The notes under the pieces are model-generated. The model was not told the origin of the DNA. It saw only the letters and a program-made list of their open reading frames with translations, and searched no databases. Source: an uncultured Prevotellaceae bacterium (GTDB lineage Bacteria > Bacteroidota > Bacteroidia > Bacteroidales > Muribaculaceae). From it: a stretch of DNA of 48,484 bases. The stretch spans positions 1 to 48,484 of the forward strand of contig CAMJZF010000003.1 of assembly GCA_946410125.1 (NCBI GenBank), read 5' to 3'. Shown in pieces: positions 37,824 through 45,800 of this stretch. The translations under genes and the position numbers were made by a program. How positions within the stretch are numbered: the stretch's first letter is position 1; every line of letters starts with the position of its first letter.

Positions 37824-38723
37824 TTAAAACACTTTCTTGTCGGTGCCCGTGAAGGACTGGAACAGGGCGTTGGCAAGGCTTGAAGCGCCAATGCGGAAGT
37901 AGCGGTTGTCGAGCCACTTCTCGCCCAAAACCTCCTTGACGATGGTGTAGTACTTCACGGCATCTTCGGTAGAGCGGATGCCGCCTGCAGCCTTGAAACC
38001 TACCATAATGCCATGTTTCTCGTAGTACTCCTTGATGCACTGGCACATGACGTAGGCAGCCTCGAGCGAAGCACCTGGATAAATCTTGCCGGTTGAGGTC
38101 TTGATGAAGTCGGCACCCGAGTACATTGCCAGGATTGACGCTTTCTTGATGTTGGCAGCGGTCTCTAAGCATCCTGTCTCAAGAATCACCTTGAGTAACT
38201 TGCCATGGCAAGCGTGCTTGATTTCCGAAATCTCGTCGCACAGTTCCTCGTAGGCCTCGTCAAGGAAGTAGCCCATGTTGATGACGATGTCTACCTCGTC
38301 GGCACCATCGGCAACAGCGAGGGCTGTCTCGGCAATCTTGGTCTCAAGATGTGCCTGCGAAGCGGGGAAGCTGGCACTGCACACCACCACGTCGACGTCG
38401 CTCACCTCAAGGTTGGCGCGCACTACCTGTGCAAAGTTGCTGTAAACGCACACTCCCGCCACGTTCTTGCGGTCGGGATAGTTGCGCCAGTAGTCGTTCA
38501 CCTTTTGAGTAAACGCTGCCACGCTGCGCTCGCTGTCGGTAGTGCTTAGCGTGGTGAGGTCTACGGTGTTGAGAAGGAATTCCTGCACCTCGGGGGTGTT
38601 GTTCTCGGCTGCATGTTCCTCAATAATCTTTGCTACTTCGGCTTTCACCTTAGCATCGTCTTCAATCACGTTGCTGCCATTGATAGCAGTCAAATACTTG
38701 TTTTGATTAACTTGTTCTGCCAT
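37824..38723 (-). CDS. deoC: Deoxyribose-phosphate aldolase
   Basis: ADEVDIVINMGYFLDEAYEELCDEI, KVILETGCL, SGADFIKTSTGKIYPGASLE (Schiff-base Lys), VGFKAAGGIRSTEDAVKYY. Confidence 0.93.
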   Translation of the reverse strand: MAEQVNQNKYLTAINGSNVIEDDAKVKAEVAKIIEEHAAENNTPEVQEFLLNTVDLTTLSTTDSERSVAAFTQKVNDYWRNYPDRKNVAGVCVYSNFAQVVRANLEVSDVDVVVCSASFPASQAHLETKIAETALAVADGADEVDIVINMGYFLDEAYEELCDEISEIKHACHGKLLKVILETGCLETAANIKKASILAMYSGADFIKTSTGKIYPGASLEAAYVMCQCIKEYYEKHGIMVGFKAAGGIRSTEDAVKYYTIVKEVLGEKWLDNRYFRIGASSLANALFQSFTGTDKKVF

Positions 38724-38730
38724 AATTTAT

Positions 38731-38779
38731 TTAGTTCTTAGTTTTTAGTTCTTAGTCGTTAGTCGTTAGTTTTCAGTTT
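38731..38779. repeat. Heptameric tandem repeat array (7 units)
   Basis: TTAGTTC,TTAGTTT,TTAGTTC,TTAGTCG,TTAGTCG,TTAGTTT,TCAGTTT, immediately upstream of deoC. Confidence 0.95.
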
Positions 38780-38792
38780 GTCAGCATTTCGT

Positions 38793-38876
38793 TTTTTGCC
38801 ACTCCGCCAGGAGTGGAAATTAAAGAGCCACAGGCTCTAAAATTTATTATTTTAAAATTTTCTGCGACGATGTCGC
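38793..38876. repeat. Short-hairpin array, 3' side of the GxxExxY gene
   Basis: CCACTCC-gcca-GGAGTGG (38799-38816), AGAGCC-aca-GGCTCT (38824-38838), GCGAC-gat-GTCGC (38864-38876), each followed by an A-rich spacer containing AAATT. Confidence 0.85.
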
Positions 38877-38889
38877 TAAAATTATCTTT

Positions 38890-39315
38890 TTACATGAGAG
38901 TCACCTTTTCTATCTCATTAGTGGCTAAATTTTGTTCATACCATTCAGAGTATAGACTTGGCATCCCAAAATTAATGAGCATGCCATATTGTTTGTGAGT
39001 TAGTCTCATATAGTTAAATAATTGATTTCTATGTGCACTGATTATTTGTTTTGTTGATTTGATTTCTATAATAATGTTATTGTTTACCAATAAGTCAATA
39101 CGATAGTTTTCTTCAAGCTTAACATCTTTCCAATACATAGGGACAAATACTTGGCTTTCGACTTTATATTGATCTTGTTTTAGCAAGTATTTAAGAGCAG
39201 CTTCATAGGCTGACTCTAAAAGCCCCACTTTGTACTCGCGATGAACAAGCATTGCCTTGCCAGTTATTTTTCGGAAAAAATCATATTTCTTATTATGTTC
39301 TTCAACTAAGTTCAT
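38890..39315 (-). CDS. GxxExxY protein (PD-(D/E)XK-like fold suspected)
   Basis: VGLLESAYEAALKYLL (GxxExxY) and NYRIDLLVNNNIIIEIKS; start MNLVEEHNKKYDF at 39315 preferred over the listed start. Confidence 0.85.
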   Translation of the reverse strand: MNLVEEHNKKYDFFRKITGKAMLVHREYKVGLLESAYEAALKYLLKQDQYKVESQVFVPMYWKDVKLEENYRIDLLVNNNIIIEIKSTKQIISAHRNQLFNYMRLTHKQYGMLINFGMPSLYSEWYEQNLATNEIEKVTLM

Positions 39316-39340
39316 TTTGATAATTTTAATAGAAATTTTA

Positions 39341-39453
39341 GCACGAAGTGCTTTAATTTCGCCCGAAGGGCGCACACCTCCTTGTTTTTGCCACTCCGCC
39401 AGGAGTGGAAATTAAAGAGCCTTAGCTCTGAAATTTATTTCGCCCGCAGGGCG
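39341..39453. repeat. Short-hairpin array, 5' side of the GxxExxY gene
   Basis: GCAC-gaa-GTGC, CGCCC-gaa-GGGCG, CCACTCC-gcca-GGAGTGG, AGAGC-ctta-GCTCT, CGCCC-gca-GGGCG; 39385-39421 is identical over 37 nt to 38793-38829. Confidence 0.85.
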
Positions 39454-39461
39454 CAAGATAG

Positions 39462-39794
39462 CTAAGTCTGCGTTAGTTTGTCGTTCTCAAGGTGGCGGTG
39501 GTGATCGCGCTGGGTCTTTTTGGCGAAGTTGCGCTCCAGTGCCGTGTCAAGGTCCACACCCGTTTGGTTAGCGAGGCACATCACCACCCACAGCACGTCG
39601 GCGAGCTCGTCGCCAAGGTCCTTGCCCTCGTCGCTTGGTTTGCACGACTGCTCTCCGTAGCGTCGAGCTATGATGCGCGCCACTTCGCCCACTTCCTCGC
39701 TGAGAATAGCCATGTTGGTCAGCTCGTTGAAATAGCGCACACCATAGGTCTTAATCCACTGGTCAACACGCTGCTGTGCCTCGTTAATAGTCAT
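39462..39794 (-). CDS. MazG-like nucleotide pyrophosphohydrolase
   Basis: LSEEVGEVARIIARRYGEQ...KDLGDELADVLWVVMCLANQTGVDLDTALERNFAKKTQRD. Confidence 0.9.
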   Translation of the reverse strand: MTINEAQQRVDQWIKTYGVRYFNELTNMAILSEEVGEVARIIARRYGEQSCKPSDEGKDLGDELADVLWVVMCLANQTGVDLDTALERNFAKKTQRDHHRHLENDKLTQT

Positions 39795-39821
39795 CAGTTG
39801 TCAGTTATCAGTTTTCAGTTT
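39794..39821. repeat. Heptameric tandem repeat (4 units) abutting the MazG-like start codon
   Basis: TCAGTTG,TCAGTTA,TCAGTTT,TCAGTTT. Confidence 0.9.
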
Positions 39822-39822
39822 T

Positions 39823-41022
39823 CTACTTTACAACTTTGGCTGTCGAGGTAGTGCCGTCGCTATAGGTAGTCACCTTAATGGCGATGCCGGTAGGATTGGC
39901 AATCTCCTGTCCTGCCATGTTGTAGTAACGCTCGCTGGCAACGGTCTTGCCAGTGTTCACAGCATCGATGGCGCTTGGAATTACCTCGAGATAGACAATG
40001 TCCGACGAGTTGCGCACGCCGTCGACGGTGTAATGCGTCTGGATGCCAATGCGCCAGGTGAGCAGTGGGTTGTCACCATTATTGGTGCGATAGAAGTAAA
40101 CGCGGCGCAGATAGAAGTCGTTGCCACTGAAGCCGTAGGGAATCTCGGTCATGTCTTGGTCGAAGCCATTGCTTGCTCCATAGGTTGCTGCATCAAAGGT
40201 GAAGAGCTGGTCTTGGTCGGTGTAGATGCTGTAAGAAACCTTGTCGGCATGCAGTTCGTTGCCGTCAACATCTTTCAGGTTGATGTTGAAGTCGAAGCGA
40301 GTGAAGCCACTCTCGTCGCCGCAGTCGAAGAACTCCAGTGCCTCGGGATTGGCGGGAACTGCAGCAACAGCCTCGCTAAGGGGAGTGTAGGTTGTTCCCC
40401 ACTCGATGGTTGCCAGCGAACTGTCGTCGCTCCAAATGCCTGCTAGGCCGTGAGCCAGCAGGTTGTCGGGATAGGTGGCCGAGGCATCGCCTTCCGAGCC
40501 CTGCAAGGTGATGACACCGGTTGCGTCATCGACAGCATAGGTCACAGCCTCAACACCCTCGTCGGGAGTGAATTCCATCCAATAGTAATCATCGCCCAAG
40601 TCTATCAGGGAGTTCCGCCCCCATGCCAGAATCAGGCCGTAGCCGTACTCCTCGTTGTAGGCCACATATTGTCCCAAGGGCACAGTGATTGTGGTGCCGC
40701 CGTCGGTACCGTCGTCGCTCAACTCGCCCTGCACCCACACGCCGGTTCCCTCGCCGTAAGCCAGAGGATCGAGCAGATATACCTTGTTGTCATTGCCATA
40801 GACGATTTTCATCTGCCCGGTTTGCTGCGTAGCTTCAAATCCGTAGAGGCTTGCAGTCATGAACTCTCCCGAGCGACTGTAGGACACGACGGTTCCTTCG
40901 GGTTGCTCGGTAATTATCTCCACATCGGCTTTGATAGATGGTTTGCTCATCTTGTGGACAGTTTGGGCACTCATGCAAAACGCCATGGACACCACAATGC
41001 TAAGTAGTAATAATTTCTTCAT
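39823..41022 (-). CDS. Secreted protein with T9SS-type tail
   Basis: Signal peptide MKKLLLLSIVVSMAFCMSAQ; C-terminus YYNMAGQEIANPTGIAIKVTTYSDGTTSTAKVVK; start moved from 41055 to 41022. Confidence 0.8.
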   Translation of the reverse strand: MKKLLLLSIVVSMAFCMSAQTVHKMSKPSIKADVEIITEQPEGTVVSYSRSGEFMTASLYGFEATQQTGQMKIVYGNDNKVYLLDPLAYGEGTGVWVQGELSDDGTDGGTTITVPLGQYVAYNEEYGYGLILAWGRNSLIDLGDDYYWMEFTPDEGVEAVTYAVDDATGVITLQGSEGDASATYPDNLLAHGLAGIWSDDSSLATIEWGTTYTPLSEAVAAVPANPEALEFFDCGDESGFTRFDFNINLKDVDGNELHADKVSYSIYTDQDQLFTFDAATYGASNGFDQDMTEIPYGFSGNDFYLRRVYFYRTNNGDNPLLTWRIGIQTHYTVDGVRNSSDIVYLEVIPSAIDAVNTGKTVASERYYNMAGQEIANPTGIAIKVTTYSDGTTSTAKVVK

Positions 41023-41223
41023 AATATAAAATGTGGCAGCACTTTGGTTTAACAATGGAAAAGATCAATGTGTGTAGTTAATGATTAACTGTTTTTGTCA
41101 CGTTTGATTTTCACTTATCTCAGTGCTGCATTTCAAGAAAAGAAAATCAACAATGACATTGCAAATATAAAAATAAAAACCGAGAATACCATTCCATTTG
41201 ACAGAATTCTTAAAAAAACATAC

Positions 41224-41231
41224 TACCTTTG
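41224..41231 (+). promoter_or_regulatory. -7 box of the cupin gene
   Basis: TACCTTTG (TAnnTTTG) 28 nt upstream of the ATG at 41259. Confidence 0.55.
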
Positions 41232-41258
41232 TAGTCAACGAAATCATAAAAAAGCAAA

Positions 41259-41627
41259 ATGGACAATGTGAAAACCACCGAATTGCTGCGCACCTCGCAG
41301 AGCTGGGACGGCGCACAAATCCCCAATTTCCCGCAAGATAATGCCGAGATTGTCTCAATCAGATATGAGTTTGCTCCTGGAGAGAAACTTGCATGGCACC
41401 ATCACGACGTGATAAACTTTGGGCTCGTTCAGCAGGGCGAGCTCACCATTATCGACATCAATGGCAATGTCAAGGTGGTGCACCAGGGAGAGTCCGTCGT
41501 TGAAATGGTAGGCACTATCCACCACGGAGAAAACAATGGTAACCAAACGGTGATTCTCGTTATGTTCTATGTTGTACCAAAGGGAATGCCCCTTTCGGTG
41601 CAGCATCCCGACATCCCCATGCAATAA
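41259..41627 (+). CDS. Cupin-domain protein
   Basis: APGEKLAWHHHDVINFGLVQQGELTIIDINGNVKVVHQGESVVEMVGTIHHGENNGNQTVILVMFYV. Confidence 0.85.
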   Translation: MDNVKTTELLRTSQSWDGAQIPNFPQDNAEIVSIRYEFAPGEKLAWHHHDVINFGLVQQGELTIIDINGNVKVVHQGESVVEMVGTIHHGENNGNQTVILVMFYVVPKGMPLSVQHPDIPMQ

Positions 41628-41687
41628 TTATTTTTTCAACAAAAAAATTAAAGGAGAGAAACACGAAGCAGGACACCGTGGCAGCCC

Positions 41688-42140
41688 CTATTCACGCAGC
41701 CTGGAGTCGATGATGATAGTCACGGGGCCGTCGTTGACGAGCGACACCTGCATGTTGGCACCAAACACACCGTGCTTCACCTCCTTGCCCATCAGTTGCT
41801 CCACCTCCTTGCAGTAAAGCTCGTAAAGGGGCACTGCCAGCTCGTGACCGGCAGCGTGGATATAGCTGGGGCGGTTGCCCTTCTTGGTCGAAGCGTTGAG
41901 CGTGAACTGGCTCACCGCCAGCACCTCGCCGGCACTGTCAAGAATGTTGCGGTTCATTACTCCATTCTCGTCATCCATTACTCTCAGGTTCACAGTCTTC
42001 ATTGCCAGCCACTTGGCATCGTCGTCGGTGTCGCCCTCGCGCACGCCCACCAGCACCATGTAGCCACCTTTTATAGCACTATGAAGCTCGCCGTCAATCG
42101 ACACCGATGCCTCAAGCACTCGTTGAATTACTATTCGCAT
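41688..42140 (-). CDS. dtd: D-aminoacyl-tRNA deacylase
   Basis: MRIVIQRVLEASVSIDGELHSAIKGGYMVLVGVREGDTDDDAKWLAMKTVNLRVMDDENGVMN...AVSQFTLNASTKKGNRPSY. Confidence 0.93.
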   Translation of the reverse strand: MRIVIQRVLEASVSIDGELHSAIKGGYMVLVGVREGDTDDDAKWLAMKTVNLRVMDDENGVMNRNILDSAGEVLAVSQFTLNASTKKGNRPSYIHAAGHELAVPLYELYCKEVEQLMGKEVKHGVFGANMQVSLVNDGPVTIIIDSRLRE

Positions 42141-42302
42141 AATGATTGGTAAATTTTGATTTTCTTGCCGTTAGATTGTCTTTACGTTAGAATTTATTGC
42201 CCACAAAGATACAAAAACTATTGCAAACAGTTTCATTTCAAACAAATATCATTCACAATGCCGGGCAAAATCGTGCAATTCTCACTTTTTTTACACAAAT
42301 CA

Positions 42303-42333
42303 TTTGGCATTTAAAAAAATTGCATTACCTTTG
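42303..42333 (+). promoter_or_regulatory. tRNA-Leu promoter
   Basis: TTTG (42303-42306)-N19-TACCTTTG (42326-42333), matching the Bacteroidetes -33/-7 consensus. Confidence 0.8.
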
Positions 42334-42346
42334 CACCGCTTTTCGA

Positions 42347-42430
42347 GCCCAGATGGCGGAATCGGTAGACGCGCTGGTCTCAAACACCAGTGGGGTAACA
42401 CCCGTGCCGGTTCGACCCCGGCTCTGGGTA
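42347..42430 (+). tRNA. tRNA-Leu (CAA)
   Basis: GCCCAGA...TCTGGGT acceptor stem, anticodon arm CTGGT-CTCAAAC-ACCAG, long variable arm, T-arm GCCGGTTCGACCCCGGC; CCA not encoded. Confidence 0.93.
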
Positions 42431-42448
42431 CTAATTTAACTCGAAAGT

Positions 42449-42488
42449 AATCGCTAAAGTCTTGATTCAAGGCTTTAGCGATTTTCTA
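42449..42488 (+). terminator. Terminator downstream of tRNA-Leu
   Basis: AATCGCTAAAG / CTTTAGCGATT 11-bp stem with nested CTTG/CAAG, then TTTTC. Confidence 0.75.
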
Positions 42489-42489
42489 T

Positions 42490-42867
42490 TTCCCACTTTT
42501 CCCCCACAAATTTTCTCCCCAAATACATATTGGCAGGGACTTCTATCAGTAAAACATGGTTCTCATACCCATCCTTATCCGTGCAAGGCAGATATGAGCA
42601 TGCACTGGAACTGAAGGATTCAGAAATCAAACGGTACACGCAGAAGCTCTTTCAACTTCTCCTTATGCTGGTCATTCACTTCAATCTTCCGAGTCTTATC
42701 CGATACGCCTATGACAATAACACCACCATCCGCATTGGCAAATGCCACAATGGGTACAGCCAAAGCCCTCGCCTCTATCAGAATGACTTTGCAAATCAAG
42801 CGTCTAACCTTCCTTACGAGTTTGTATTTCTTGTATGGTCATATCGTTTGCAAATTTAATCAATTAT
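42490..42867 (-). pseudogene. Decayed AlbA_2 (Schlafen-like) domain gene fragment
   Basis: Minus-strand frames give MTIQEIQTRKEG*TLDLQ..., VILIEARALAVPIVAFANADGGVIVIGVSDKTRKIEV...*, and DKDGYENHVLLIEVPANMYLGRKFVGEK; family hallmarks split by in-frame stops and frameshifts. Confidence 0.75.
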
Positions 42868-45800
42868 GGTCTATTCTATTTATAATTCTACCCATTTTTA
42901 CAATAGAAGGGCTAAGCATCAATAAATCAATTACATCCATAACATTATCTGCCTTTTCAACATCTTCTTCATCCATAAATAATCGATAACATTTCAAAAG
43001 AATCTCAAAGAGTTCTTCTTCATTGTAATGAATAGCAACGTTTTTGCTGCCGATAAGCATCTTAATACATTGGTAACATTCATATGGGTATGCATTGTAA
43101 TTATTTTCAAGATACTTGATAATCTCATGAATGCCGCTCCCTATAGAATCTTCGACCCATATCTTCAACATATCCATAAAGAGATATATCTTCTCTTCTG
43201 GCATATGGTTACACCATAATAAGAAAGCATCTCTAATCTTTTCACGTTTGTCAACAGCATAATCTTGCAAAAATTGCTCGCTTTGTTCTTCATAAGTTTC
43301 ATCTGATAGATGCTTGTATGCCAATGGAATTATCTTTATTATAACTTCTTCTTCATTTTTTGAGAGTATATCGTCAAACATTGCTTTTGACAGGTCTTTT
43401 GCTTTTTCATATCTAATCCCGAAAAACATAATCTGTATCAATATTGGTTGAGCCCTTTTATTATTTATAATCATTCTGAAATACGGCAAGATAGACTCGG
43501 GACTATTATACCAGAACCAGTGCATCCTATCTGCGTTCAGAAAAAGATAATCGGAAATGGGCTTTGTGGCAAATCTGAACATTACGTCATTGTAAAGGTT
43601 GTTGTCATAACACTCTTTTTGCAAATAATACATTGCTGTCAATTGTTGCTCAAGGCTTAGCTTGTCAGTACTATCTATAAAGAATTGATAGACCTCTTGC
43701 TTTATTTGAGGATGTTTGCCTGCTTTTGTCAATGATTGTATCGCATATCCTTGCGTACTGTTTATGCCAATATTTAACATGTCATTAACGACAGTATCAC
43801 TATTAAATGAATCCTCTATATTTGCATCATACTTTGTATGGTATTCTGACAGTATAATGGTTTTCAAGAATTCCAAGACTTGGTCAATATGCATCCCTTC
43901 AATCGTTGTAATTAGGTTAAGAACCTCAAATAGCTTATAGCTACACCCCTCTTTATGGATTCCTTCATACATATCCAAACATCTCCATAAAAATGGTAAC
44001 AATTGATTCAAAGGAAAGTTTCCGATAATCAATCCTGCAAAACCTGACAACTTGTATAAAGCGGAAACTTTATCATCTTCAAATAATTTGAAAACAAATG
44101 GTGCGAAATACTCAGCTCTTTCACTAACACATTGTTTGAAGGCATCAGCATGTACTCTCTCATCAAAAAAACGGTGCTTTCCATTAGCATAGCTCTTTAT
44201 ACCATAAAATGATTTTAGCCAGCTTTCAGATGAAACCGTTTTGTATTCATCGCTAGACATAAGACCCCCACAAATTGACGCAGCTGTTATATCGTGATCT
44301 GGTTTTTCATTCTGCCACTCATAACCAAATCGTCTGTTCAGTTCTTGATATCTTCTTTTAATTTGTTTATTGCGTAGATTTTCTGGGATGGACCAGATTA
44401 GTTTTCTTTGATTATACCCTAAATACGGAAAAAACAAGCCATTGTATGACCTATCCTTATCACAAACCTGAGCTGAATCTGATTTAAATTCATATATAAG
44501 TTTTTGGCACATCGCCAATGTGCTTAAATCAATCTGCGAAAACCATTTCCTTAATACTTCAAGATAATAATAGGAAATATCGCTAAACCCAAGCAGTTCG
44601 TTCAATAATTTATTATCTTTTAAAATCGATATAAGAGTTTCAGAGAACAGAGTTGGGCTACATATCATTGCTCTAAATGCAAATTCATAGCAGGCGGCTT
44701 CATTTTGATCGATCAACATTTTGACGTCCTCAATAGCTGCATTTGGACAAGTCTTCACTTTATCCATGAGCAATTCTACTAACCATTCATGTAATTTATA
44801 GACCTGATCATGACGACTTCCATATATAGGAAATACATTGTCGTAATCAATATCGCCCATACATGACTGAACTTTATATTTATTTATAGCTTTGATTATG
44901 CGGTCTCTCAATAATGGATAAAACTTATCTGGATGATCTTCTTTAAGAAAAGTACAGATATCATCCAAAGTACATTTAATTGCACCCTTATCATTCTCAA
45001 CCCTATCTTCATTTGGTGATAGAATATAATCTAACAATTCAGGAATGTTCGAAAGCACAAACTTTACATTGCTCTTACACGCCTGATGTAAAAAAACTGC
45101 TTTGTCAAAATATGTGTTGCACAACACTTTATACCATTTGGTAACAATTTCTAAAGAATAATCCGGCGTGACATGTAATATATTTCGAACAATAATTTTT
45201 CTAGTCTCTTCATCTTTAATTCTATCAACTATGCTATATACTTCTTTTGGACTATTCTGAACATGATTCCACAAAAAGCCAATTACTTTTTCATAAACCG
45301 AATCACCAACTTTCATGTTACAGATGTCATCAATAATGATAGGTGTTATCACATTGAACCATTCTTTAATCCATGTTCGCCTTATAAATGCATAAAACAG
45401 TATTGTGTTTTTAGCATACAAATCCTTAATGCTTTTTCTTTCAAATGGAAGAATATCTCCCCGATTTGCCATGCCCCATAAAAACATGAGTTGAATGTGT
45501 GGCCTTATTTTCCCAGAGAACAGGATGGCTTGAACATCCTCGTTATACTGTTTGATGTTTTTGGCTCGCTCATAGTCAAGAACCACGTTCACCGTTGAAC
45601 GAATAAATAATCCTTGATGCTTCTCCTCTGCCAACAGCTCTTTAATAAACTGACGATTTTCTTTGGTATATAACCGTGCAAACACATAGTCATACATGCT
45701 CTGATGGAAGAAAGTTGCCCTATTGCCAACTTGTTCTATCAAGCCCTGGCTTATCAGATAGTTTGCTTCTTTAAAAGAGTTTGTGTCATAATCCCATTGA

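Noticed and set aside
37230-37883. 217-aa plus-strand ORF with FCILHCAFCILHCA repeats
   Set aside because: Antisense to polA; the repeats are only the translation of the heptameric DNA array.
42530-42859. 109-aa plus-strand ORF
   Set aside because: The opposite strand carries the recognisable, though decayed, AlbA_2 domain sequence; the plus-strand frame has no family features.
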